Positions 54,301-64,000 of a DNA stretch of 64,000 bases are shown piece after piece (within the stretch, counting starts at the first letter, position 1; every line of letters begins with the position of its first letter). The DNA is taken from contig NW_025062479.1 of assembly GCF_000002995.4 (NCBI RefSeq), positions 4,804,221 through 4,868,220 of the forward strand, read 5' to 3'. Source of the DNA: Brugia malayi (lineage: Eukaryota > Nematoda > Chromadorea > Rhabditida > Onchocercidae). Below the pieces are notes generated by a model. That model worked only from the letters and a program-made list of their open reading frames with translations. It did no database searches and was not told the DNA's origin. Position numbers and translations under genes: made by a program.

Positions 54301-56686
54301 AAAAAGTGAACAACTTGAATTCCTTTCAGATCCATTAATGTAACAATTCAGAAATTTATGATTACATGTTATTTGAAATAAATATTGAAAAATGGACTCT
54401 AGTGTAAGTCACCTAAACTCACGAATTATTTACTTGAGCCTGGAAAAAGTAGAAGCATCCTAGTAATTTCTGATGGCTTGTTATTATTGTATATTTTGAA
54501 CTTTCGAACACATATTTTAAATGATTTATTTGCAATAATTGATGTTCTTCTTTATTTAAAAATATGACTAATTATTATATAGTAGGCAAAAAATAAAAAC
54601 AGAAATATTATTTACGTTCAAAATTTTTAAACCAACAGCTGAAAACCAAGCAAGATTTGATTTCAAAATCCTGCACTCAATAAGATTTTGAGATCGCGCA
54701 TTTCTTATAAGTTTATGTAATTACAAATTACTTTTAATTGGCTCATTTTAAAGGGTCTGGTAAATTGGGAATATAAATTTCTAGCAAATGATCAGGTTTG
54801 GTAATGCGCTCAAATTATCGACACTTTTTTATTTTCTAGTTTTAGTTCGTATTTATTTAAAAGTTGTTTGTTTTTGAAACTCTACTGACAATCCTTGAAA
54901 ATTAGGAATAATGTTTCCGGAATAAAGACTAATGAGGGTCAAAATTTAGGACTTCGATGTTACCTTGAAGTGGGAAACAGTTGTAAAATGAGCGGCCATC
55001 TTCTGATGAGTATCGAATTTATTGTAAAGACGAAATCGAAAAGAAAAACATATGACTGTACCTCTGGCATTTTAGGCATTAAAAAAGACCTTCAACTGCA
55101 TTTCAGTCCCAAATAAAATCAGCTTATATAATCTAAATAAACCTAAATAAGATGTTATATCGCCATTAAAATGATTCCAGAAAAAGAAGTAGCCAACTTA
55201 ATAAGCAAAGAAATTGCAAATAACTTATTAATCGGTGACAGTCAATAACATCTTCGAAAGCTCAGCAATATCTTTGATATTCCATAACTATCCGTAACAA
55301 ATAAGATTGTTACGACTTAATTCGAAAACTTGTGGTGCCGAAATTTCTAAATAGAGAAAAAAGACTTTTTCCACAAGTGAAAGTAATGTTAAAAATGTTT
55401 CGTTTCAAAAATAGAAAAAATTGGGGCATTAAATGTGCATACTGAGAGAAGCTTGCAGATAGATGCTAATAGATGCTATGAAGAACTTCATAACATTTTG
55501 CATGATCTATTCTGTGGGAAGCAAAACTTCAGTGTGTTTAGCAATCTCCTAATAAATAATTACACTAGATGTTGATTTTGAACTTTTTATCTGAAGAGTT
55601 AATTTATTACCGATGGTATAACAGTCAGGACATTATCAAATCCGGAGTCAAACAATTTGTACAGTTTGAAGTTATTGCCTATCATATATTTGTGACATAA
55701 GAAAGAGAACATGATAAACTTTATCAGATTTTCATTATCTTTTTTTTCTAATTGGCTTCTCCGAATTAAGCCTTCTATTAATATCAACTTTTCAAGGCAA
55801 CTGTCGTGGAAGCAAATTTTTGTCGTGGACGATTTAATCGTTTAATTATTAATTTTGGGAGAGGTTTTTGATCCCAGGGAGATTGGTTGGATGTAGGTGT
55901 AAATACGTAGGGTAGCAGAGAAATAAATCAATTTCTTTATTAGCAGAAGTAATAAGACAATACGTTGATAGAGAACAATTGAAATTGAACTCGTCTGGTT
56001 CTTGGCAACAAATTACACATATATTAAAATCTTTTAACAAGGATAACCCTTACACAGCAATTATATCTTACATTGTATGTGTTAAGATGTGGGTGTGGTT
56101 TATAATTAGAAATTTTTGTACAAAGGATAAATTGTCTAGACATGATAGTGAGTAACTTTTACAATGGATATCATCAAAGTACAGTGGGTTGTCTAGACAT
56201 TATAATGGGTGGCTACTATAATGAGTTGCAATAGACATTACATGATAGATGCTCATAGTACATGAATTGATATAAGATCATAAGTCAGTTAAACCATTAC
56301 GATGATTTGTAAAAGACATCAATGGATTGCTATATAAAGCATTGTTAACATTTATTTAGTGCTTAGCGATGTTAAAATGCACGACAGCAACTTCATTTTA
56401 TTATAAATTGCAATGTTAATTCAATCTTAATGTTTGTTATTGGTACTGCCGATCTATAGCAAATATGTTATATCAATTTAAATCAGCATTTCCGAGGAAA
56501 ACTACTTCATTATTTTACTTGTAATGAAAATGGATGTTTTCAATGAAAATTTTTCATGTAAAAGTTGAGAGGGTATAAGGTTTGTCAGAAAGAAAAAGTG
56601 AAAGGCGAAAGGATGAAGATGAACAACTGTAGGGAAACAAAGTATGACAACCATATAATAAATTAAAAATAAATTTCACAGATAAA

Positions 56687-57963
56687 TTATTGAAGTAAAA
56701 ACTGCAAAGTACCATTGCTACTTTCTTTATTTGATGGTACTGCCATTGAAGATGTGTTGCGCATCGTGTCTTGAATAGTTCGATCATTTGATGGGAAAAA
56801 TGGATTTTGTGGGAATCCAAAACCGAATGGTTGGGTAAACGGTACTTCCTACAAAGACAAAGAAATTAGATTGGTCGAGTGTTTCTAAAAAAATAGGGAA
56901 TGTTTGGATTTATCATGCTTAATTTGCTATTCTGCCCAAATCATACTATAAATCATCAAAATGCAGTTTTTTTGATACTACAAGAAAGGTTTTTTCAAGA
57001 CTCACCAACTGTTTGAAAAAATTTTCCGCTTGCTCTTCTCTCAGTCGACGTTCTTCTTCTTTTTTTCGATAGTAAGAAGCGAACTCATTTTTGCTCACAA
57101 TACCATCACCTAGCGAAATAAGACAAATAGCATTAATATTAAAATAAATCATTACGCATCACGGATAATTAAAATTTAAGAAAGTGGGCAGTGGTCTTTT
57201 TGGTATGAAATCCGCTTCAAGGAAAAGAATTTTTACCGGTGAAAATTTTCAAAATTTCTCATTCTTGGATCTGAGAAAAATTTTGGACAAAGATATTTTA
57301 GGAAAAAGTACCATTTAAATCTTGTCTGTGATACAATCGTGATTTATCCTCAATGTATGGCCGATCAGCTAGTATAAATTCCGCAAAGGTAATTTGTTGA
57401 TCACCGTTTGCATCGATACGTCTAAATTCTGAACAAAAAAGACTTGAATTGATGTAATCTATTAATAATTAACTTGGAAAGAAACATGAGTTAAAATAAA
57501 TATGAAAGCTATAAATTTGAAAATAACTCTACTCCAGCAGTATTTCCAGTTAAAGCAAAACAAGTCCTTGTGATGAAGAAAACTTTAATTTCATAGCAAT
57601 TGCAAAGCGATATAAAATATTGCTGAAGCTGAAATGTCCTTTCTTGTAAGGCCATCGCTAAAACACTACGTAAGATCGCCTTCAGAGATACTCTCATGAA
57701 ACCAATAACTATTCCCTTTTCATTATAATAGTGTTGTTAAAATGTATTAAAGCAAAATTTGAATTCAAACCATCAAATCTTGGACTAAAGTCATCAGCAG
57801 GTATAGGAGTAATTTCAACAGGTATTGGTGAAGCATGTGAATTCAGAATAGATGTTGGTGAAGGAAGTAATGCAACTGCGATCGTTTCTGATTTCGTTTC
57901 ACAAGTAATTATTTCCACAGTGACCAGTAAAACTATGAGCAATTTCGTCCTGTACTTTTTCAT
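56687..57963 (-). CDS. Small secreted two-EF-hand protein
   Basis: Minus-strand exons: 57963-57771, 57428-57312, 57109-57006, 56848-56687. Phases 1, 1, 0 match; 191 aa. The N-terminus MKKYRTKLLIVLLVTVEIITC is a clear signal peptide, so the product enters the secretory pathway. Residues 25-64 are Pro/Ser/Thr-rich. Two canonical EF-hand loops follow: DANGDQQITFAE (70-81) and DLNGDGIVSKNE (101-112), each with acidic positions 1, 5 and 12 suited to Ca2+. A charged helix (YRKKEEERRLREEQAE) and a Phe/Pro-rich tail (FGFGFPQNPFFP) come next, with two N-glycosylation sequons near the end (NTS, NGT). There is no HDEL/KDEL-type retention signal, which argues against a calumenin/reticulocalbin role; MCFD2-like cargo factors are another possibility. 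The exact family was not recognised. Confidence 0.87.
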
Positions 57964-59416
57964 TGTTAATGCTACTGAAAGGAGTATCTGAGTGAGACAA
58001 AGCTTTTATCTTACATATTAAATATTTCAGATCGGCATCCAAATAATTTGGATGTTTTATGTTAAATTACTTTTCTCCAAAACTAATAAATGCCATTTTA
58101 TGTACTGGTATAGTAATGCAGTTACCTCCTCATAATTTTTGCGGGAACTGAAGTTAAATTTTTAAAAAATCCCTGAGAACTTTATATTAGACAAACATTT
58201 AAAACTTGTAGCAAATCATTACTTGAGCAATTCTTTGCGCTAATGAATGAAATAACGGAAGAATAAATATAAAACTATTGCGCTGAAAAGAGTTCATAAT
58301 TTGGTAAGTCTACTGCCGCGGTATTTATATGGGGTAAACTTCCACAGAGCTAATTACGCTAAAAGCTGATATCTTATTTGTTGCGTAGTTAGTAGTGGAA
58401 AAATAATTGATGAAAGAAGGGCTATAATTTCCCGTCCAACAATCTCCGTCCTACATTTGCGCTAATTAACATATTTTTCGCACTTTTTTATCATTTTAAA
58501 TGTGTCTTCCCAACCATAAATCTCATTCCATATGCATCGTAAAACTAACAGGTTGTTTTTCAGCTTGAAATTCCCTTCCTAAAAGTATATTCTCAGTCTT
58601 TCTGTATAAATTAAAAAATTGTTCATGTCGACTAGTACACATTGTTAGTAGAATTTATCAAAATTTATAGCGTTGTGGGCAAAACTGGATTATATAATAC
58701 ACGGATTATAGGCCACTCTGTGCTGCACTACTAAAGAGCAATACTGAAACTACGTTGCTAGTCATCGCAACTTTTTTTACTTCCTCGGTCTTTCAATTGT
58801 CTCATGTGTTCCTTCCACTTTCTCGCTGTCTTTTTCCAAAATTGAGATGCTAAGTATTGTAATCTCGGGATTCGAGAATTCATTCCAAAAACTAGTGGAT
58901 AATTTCAAAAATACATACTTCCATACACTATGGACTTCTTAAAGCCTGAATTTTACCATAACTTTCCCGTATCTTATTTTTGTCTGTCAACGTTTACAAA
59001 ACCGTACATTGAAGATACAATCCAGCGCTTTATAGATATTACAGCTCTTCTGCGTGTGCAAAAATTTTGGTAGAAATGAATTCACTTTTTTGTGTTTCAA
59101 AAGCATTTATTTTTTAACTAAAAGACCATAAAACAAATAAAAAGTCCAACAACGATGAACAAAATGTTTTCTTAACCAAGCGGGCTACCGGGACCTCTAT
59201 AACTTTTCTACTTCCCTGGCGGTATTTTCGCTAGAATACCTCATCCATGTGTGCAAAAAAGAAACTTTGCAATGTTTTGGAACACAGCAGCAGTGCAATT
59301 AAACTTGGAATGAAGCCGTGCAGTCAAAAGAAAAAGTGCTACAGTTTATTAAGTGGTGATCGATCAAGTGAAATGAATGAATTTAAAAAGAGATACGTGA
59401 CGGAACAAGCGATATG
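57964..59416. other. Intergenic region, no gene seen
   Basis: About 1.45 kb between the EF-hand gene (5' side) and the SET-domain gene (3' side). It should contain the promoter of the first and the 3' UTR of the second. No other structure was noticed. Confidence 0.6.
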
Positions 59417-60621
59417 CTATAAAATAGAAGCAGGAAGAAACAACCGGCAATTTGTACTGCCACATAAACATTTCTTGAGACAAAATTCTGAGGTACTGGC
59501 ACCATAGTCGTAGGTGAGCTCTTCGTAAGCAGCTATATCACGAAGTGCAAACAGTCCAACGTGTATCTGTGGAGTACCATACCTCACAAGGATCATTATC
59601 AAGTTAGGATTACAACCGTGATTTATAAATCGTGACTGATTCCCACGAATTGATGGGTCGATATATGTCACTTCAGTGTGATCTAAATTCATTCATTAAA
59701 TGATACAATAAGTCAATCTTATTGGAACAGATAAAATTGTTAAAGAAAAACCTCCAATTTCAAGACCGGTTAAAAGAAATAAACTTAACAAAAATAAGAG
59801 AAAACTGGAGCGGATACACAGGAAAACAAACAAGAGCAGTTTTTTTAAACAAATTATTGAGATACCATAACAAAAAATTAACTACCTCGGAAAATTTCTT
59901 TAATGGTGAGAACATAATTTGTATCGGATTGACGCTTCTTCACTTCATCTGGTCCAATTACTTCTCCAATATATTCAATAACAAAACGACCTTTTTCAAT
60001 TAGCTCTCTACACTGTAAACCATAACCTTTTTCACCAGCATCAAAGATCTGAAATTGAGATGAACTCCAAATAGGATAAAGGAAATTTTTTCGAATCTAA
60101 AACAAAAACTAACATTGAGAGGAAGTGAACAGCCCAACTGTACACATCTATTTTTACACTTATCCGGAAAGAATGAACAAGAACATTCAGTAGAACACTC
60201 CAGAATTGGCAAATTGCTGTCAACATCCTTAATGAAAATTTGGTCTATGAATATATCCTGAAAATTTCTCAGCAAATCATTCAAATAAAATCACTGCAAT
60301 TCTTCGATAAAATACAAGAATTATTGATTATCAGCAGTTCTTTTTCTGATATAACGAATGAGTTGCATAAAATTTCAATAATTTACAAAACTTCAAGAAC
60401 AACTATCAAAAAAGTTCGAAAATTCAGATAAAACTATGCAAGAAAGAAATACCAACATAATAGTGTGGCAAAGTAAGACTTGCCTGTTTGTACAGAAGAC
60501 AGGTGCAACCAGTACTTGCTTTGCATGGTCCCGTGCAGCTACATCCTTTATATACCGTCTCGAAATTCACTGAATTGCCACCCGGACCGCATTCCAAACT
60601 TTCTATTTGAATATATTCCAT
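59417..60621 (-). CDS. SET-domain histone lysine methyltransferase, SETMAR-type
   Basis: Minus-strand exons: 60621-60484, 60257-60114, 60048-59886, 59682-59417; 236 aa. The first intron is read as GC-AG (CAG|GCAAGTC); no GT donor preserves frame. The pre-SET has the full nine-cysteine zinc cluster: C27, C29, C33, C39, C41, then C67, C71, C73, C80. The SET domain shows EKGYGLQ (100-106), VIEYIGEVIG, RFINHGCNPNL (166-176) with NH at 169-170, and the catalytic-tyrosine segment ELTYDYG (202-208). Post-SET cysteines are C220, C222 and C227 in CLCGSTNC. NHGC in place of the usual NHSC is a mild change. The arrangement matches the SET half of human SETMAR and the small C. elegans SET proteins of that group; no transposase part is present. 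Histone specificity (H3K36, H3K4 or H3K9) cannot be judged. The ATG at 60621 is the first Met; no upstream exon was found. Confidence 0.9.
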
Positions 60622-60767
60622 CCCAATCGAAACTTCGAGAATCTCAAGAATGACCCACAATGTCTACATTAATTTGCACAATGCCTCAAGCACTACCAGT
60701 TACGGGCCACCCACTCCGTTGAAATGGTGTAGGAGGTGGAAAAGACGAAGAGGTGAGTATTTCGGGA
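60622..60767. promoter_or_regulatory. Compact bidirectional 5' region between SET gene and ced-2
   Basis: Only 146 bp lie between the start codons of two divergently transcribed genes. Unless unseen upstream exons exist, both promoters and 5' UTRs overlap here. The segment is richer in G and C than nearby intergenic DNA, with a purine-rich run at 60730-60760. No TATA box stands out. Confidence 0.6.
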
Positions 60768-62632
60768 ATGAGGGAGTCGTCGTCCTCGTTCGATCCTTAC
60801 TCTTGGAGGAATTTTTATTTCCATGTTGGTCGAGAGGAAGCAACACGACTATTATGTCAGTCCGATTCTGATCTCGGCACATTCCTTATCCGAGATTCTA
60901 CAACTCCGGGAAGCTATGCTTTAAGCGTTAGGTAATAACATCATGTACTTTAGTTTTATTTAGTCGGATATGGTACGTTACTTCACTTTAAATATTTTTT
61001 CAGTCACTTGGTCGAAATTCTACTCTCACTTCAGTTCCATAACATTGTACAGATTTCACTATTGTAGAGAAGAACTGTCCGGTGATCAGCAGGTCCGACA
61101 TTATCTAATTGAGCCCGTTGAAGCGGATAATGGCAAAATGAATGTGAAAGTAGGTATACAATTTGTCAAGGAATAATACATTTTATTAAGGTTATATTTT
61201 CTCGAAGTTGGCTTGTTTGTACTGTAAACAATTATAACTGGAACTGCAGATAGCCGATCAGTACTTTGTTGACATTCCTGCCTTGCTTAACCATTTCAAA
61301 ATGAGAATTTTGGCGAATGTAAGTTTGGTGTGTCCGCTCCGAAAAACCGCAATTAATAGGGTACGTTCCTTCATTTTCTTTCGTTTGTTTTATCCTTTGT
61401 TTCTTTTTTTTTTCTGTTGTTAAATAGAATTTTGGAATGAAATTTCTTTGGTATTACTACTTATCCATAGCAGTATTTTTACTCTCGGTTTCTTTTTTGG
61501 CTAGCATGTGAATTTTGATCTTACCAAAGCGTATAATGAATTGAGAATGATGAATAGAAGGGCTGAAACCTTCTTTCTTATCTTTATCTAGTATGTAATT
61601 CCATTCTTCTTTTTCTTTAACGTCCGGTTTTTTCAGATGATTGCTTTATACTCATTTGAGGGACAAGAGCCAGCGGATCTGTCATTTGAGAAGAATGAAA
61701 TTCTTGATATAATCGAAAAACCACAGGAAGAATGGTGGGAAGCTCGAAATGCTTTGGGTAATGTTGGCCTTGTCCCTGGAAATTACTTGGTGAGGCTTTC
61801 AATTACGTTCTCATTCATGGAGATGCTTCTGTAGTTCATTGGTTTCTACATGCAATTTCTACATGTTCTAGCGTACACCTAATAGTTTCTAATTAGTTCA
61901 AATTTTCTAGTTCCAGGCACAATTTGACGAAGTTCTAATGCAGAGAGACAGTCCTGATTCTTTAGTATCGTCAGAGAATCGTTTAAGCGGTGCTTCCGTT
62001 CTTAGTGATATTAATGACGATGTTTTGAACAATGCGCAACTTTCTGAAACGGTTAGCACACAAGTAAACTTTATTATCATGTAAATATATGAGTGTAATA
62101 GTTGTTATCACTAACTTTTCATGGTTCGCATAAACTTATTTCATTACAGCCAAACATGCCAACACTGGCGCGTGTAATCCTGGATAGGCGACCAAATGTG
62201 TACGATACGGAAGCGTTGCGTTTGAAGGTTCCTTTTTTTCTAAAATTTGACATCTTTGTCGGAAAGTTGATTGAACGAAGTAGTCTAACGATTAGAATAA
62301 AGTGTGTTTCTTGATTACTTTTTTCATTGCTGTTCTTGGTGTTCGCACAACCACTGATAGCCTCTTTGGGCAGTATTCCGGACATCTTCCTTGCAGTAAG
62401 TTTCATTTTCCTTGTTAAGAATAAAGTATGCTCCTTGATTACTTTTCATTGCATTATGCATTGTAATTTCAAATGGTCTTCGTTATAGAAAGGTGATTTG
62501 CTGAAAGTAACCAAGTTACATCCGTCCGGCATTTGCGAAGGAATCTTGAATGGTAAGAAAGGTACTTTCCCGTTTACATATGTGGAATTTGTGGGCGACA
62601 CAGATACAGCAGCAACACCTACTCCCGTATAG
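60768..62632 (+). CDS. ced-2: CED-2/CRK SH2-SH3-SH3 adaptor
   Basis: Adaptor that links phosphotyrosine signals to the CED-5/DOCK180-CED-12/ELMO Rac activator in apoptotic-cell engulfment and cell migration. Exons: 60768-60931, 61068-61149, 61250-61360, 61637-61789, 61911-62051, 62150-62227, 62489-62632. Phases match; 290 aa. The SH2 domain (about 8-115) has the phosphotyrosine Arg R42 in FLIRDS, HYLIEP (66-71) and PALLNHFKMRIL (92-103), near-identical to C. elegans CED-2. The first SH3 (about 120-171) shows ALYSFEG, EEWWEARNALG and VPGNYL. The second SH3 (about 222-284) is read from RVILDRRPNVYD through GTFPFTYVEFV; it is atypical, without the ALYDY motif, as in CRK/CED-2 proteins. The regulatory tyrosine region of vertebrate CRK-II between the SH3 domains is short here. 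The acceptor of exon 5 could be 61911 or 61917 (a 2-residue difference). AATAAA at 63042-63047 may end the transcript. Confidence 0.95.
62293..62453. repeat. Imperfect direct repeat inside ced-2 intron 6
   Basis: AGAATAAAGTGTGTTTCTTG... at 62294-62330 recurs as AGAATAAAGTATGCTCCTTG... at 62418-62452, including TTGATTACTTTT and CATTGC. Copies are about 124 bp apart. Confidence 0.7.
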
Positions 62633-63835
62633 CAGACAGTTTTTTCTTCATTTCATTTTTTTTTTTCTTGTAATTATTTGCGGTTTTTTGCTTTTCAGTA
62701 TTTTATACTTTCTCTGGGTTTTCTTCATTGTTTTCAAACGATTTTTAATGGATTTACCATCTGATTTGTATGTTATGTATAACATATATGGTAATGAAAA
62801 ATTTGGTAGCTCTCTGTATTTCTACTTCTCAATCTTTATCTGATTGCTTTTCTTACATTTATTATGACTTATGGTGCATAAAACACAACTAACGTGTATT
62901 CTAATTTTTATAAATAGAGCCGGATAGTATGGCTTCTAATAATGGACACTTGGTTTTATTTGTCACTTAAAATGTACTTGCAGGAAAAGTATGAATTAGA
63001 TTATTTTTTGTAACATTATATTACATCATGGAAAGGTTAAGAATAAAATAGGAGTGCAAAGTCTGTTAGCATGTTAGTGCAGACATAGTGATAATCAAAC
63101 ATTTTTAATCAAGTTGATTCTGAAGTCACATTTCATCCTGTCTAGCACGCATAGCTTGCTTCATATTACTGCAGAGCAAGAAGGGAAGGGAACAGCATGT
63201 TGGAAATAAATACTTTGTGAATTCGTTGATGCTTATTATTTTGTGTACTAAATCTAGAATTTCAACTTCATTTTTTGGATGCTGACCTACTATCTTATGA
63301 ACTTTCCTCATGTTACAGCAGACTGAGGAGTATAGCAATACTGTCATTTGTAAACACTGTTTTATGACAGTATTGTGACGATGTAAATTAAAAATAACTT
63401 TGAATTACGTATGATAAGTGTCGTAATTATTTTCAATCTTGTTTATATGGTGTGGCAATAGATTTGTAATTCAATAGGTAGAAGTCTAGATTTGCTGGAG
63501 TGCAGTATTCCTACTTATCTTTTCAAACCGCGCTGGTGATGCTCTGTGAGCTACTTTGTTGTTGTGAACAGTTTTTAGCCCCGTAGCAAAGGATGGTTTT
63601 CCGCATAGGGGGCTGACTGACTGCCATTGTGGATTGTTAGGAAGTGTGCGTGGAAATTGAAATTGGTGTATTTGGAATCAGTTGGTATTTTCGAACTAAT
63701 ATGCCATAATCCTAAGAAGTTGCTGCTTAAAATTTTTATATTTTGTGATCAGTTATATCAATTTTTGAACGAAATGGTCATCCTTCAAGCCTGATATTGG
63801 ATTTAGACCACTAAGTCGTTCTCCAACATGTTCGA
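62633..63835. other. ced-2 3' UTR and downstream intergenic DNA
   Basis: 1.2 kb after the ced-2 stop. AATAAA at 63042-63047 is a candidate poly(A) signal about 410 bp downstream. Nothing else was recognised. Confidence 0.45.
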
Positions 63836-63984
63836 TTATGAGATGAATATATGGGTAGGATATGGTCGTCTCAAATTCGCTACTCGTCGGAATACCATAG
63901 GTTTGTCGGGAATATCCTCATTACTGGAAGTGCTGATTAATTGCTGACATGCACGTCGCCATCTAGTAACTGCTGGATGTAATG
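63836..63984 (-). CDS. Probable 3'-terminal exon of a gene extending past the right edge
   Basis: On the minus strand a GTTTTGTGTGTTGCAG acceptor at 63985-63986 opens a 48-codon frame that stops with TAA at 63838-63836. The peptide is Arg-rich and uses ordinary codons (RWRRACQQL, MVFRRVANLRRPYP). Only one of the three frames is open throughout. The family was not recognised and the rest of the gene lies outside the window. Confidence 0.35.
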
Positions 63985-64000
63985 CTGCAACACACAAAAC

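Larger units (their letters stand above)
49633..56686. other. Large gene-poor intergenic region
   Basis: About 7 kb upstream of the L1-family gene and downstream of the EF-hand gene. It holds a 24-nt direct repeat (49769/50129), an AAT-rich compound microsatellite (51168-51300) and a diffuse repeat family near 56130-56330. A stretch at 51.4-52.9 kb has small open segments, but no gene could be assembled. Confidence 0.55.

Noticed and set aside
60700..60882. 60-codon minus-strand frame upstream of the SET gene
   Set aside because: Antisense to the CED-2 SH2 exon, and it does not lead in frame into the SET gene start through any splice site.
62119..62406. 95-codon minus-strand frame
   Set aside because: Antisense to ced-2 exon 62150-62227 and its intron; no motif.

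Overview
The window is nuclear DNA of a nematode. It is AT-rich. Genes are cut into short exons (about 30-280 bp) by introns of about 50-1500 bp with GT...(T)TTTCAG borders. Several start codons lie just behind a TTTCAG-type acceptor with no recognisable upstream exon, as expected for spliced-leader trans-splicing. The proteins are closest in type to C. elegans families (CED-2, HAM-1, ELKS-1, L1CAM/LAD-2, MAK-2, IPMK). Intron lengths, loose gene spacing and a decayed BEL/Pao element suggest a clade III (filarial-like) nematode; species-level assignment is not possible by eye. No bacterial, CRISPR, tRNA or rRNA features were seen.

Layout. 0.1-2.5 kb (-): complete MAPKAP kinase 2/3 gene (9 exons, 345 aa). 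4.7-7.8 kb (-): inositol polyphosphate multikinase (7 exons, 299 aa). 9.5-13.3 kb (-): storkhead-box/HAM-1 winged-helix protein (5 exons, 407 aa). 13.3-20.7 kb: long gene-free stretch. 20.8-21.5 kb (-): unrecognised small Cys-containing protein (3 exons, 126 aa). 22.8-27.1 kb (+): ELKS/CAST active-zone protein (16 exons, about 742 aa). 31.0-34.0 kb (+): UCKL1-type uridine kinase/UPRT fusion (11 exons, 546 aa). 37.35-39.2 kb (+): broken, internally deleted BEL/Pao retrotransposon. 41.3-49.6 kb (-): L1-family adhesion receptor, 6 Ig + 5 FN3 + TM (24 exons plus an uncertain last exon). 56.7-58.0 kb (-): small secreted EF-hand protein (4 exons, 191 aa). 59.4-60.6 kb (-): SETMAR-type SET-domain methyltransferase (4 exons, one GC-AG intron, 236 aa). 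60.8-62.6 kb (+): CED-2/CRK adaptor (7 exons, 290 aa), divergent from the SET gene with only 146 bp between start codons. 63.84-63.98 kb (-): probable last exon of a gene running off the right edge.

The exon models were built by hand by joining GT/AG borders with matching phase. Each complete model closes without a frame error, which is the main support beyond family motifs. The genes do not form an operon or pathway cluster. Several act in neurons or in signalling (L1 receptor, ELKS, HAM-1, CED-2, MK2, IPMK). From memory, the C. elegans counterparts of seven of them all sit on chromosome IV, so the window looks like a piece of that ancestral linkage group with gene order reshuffled.
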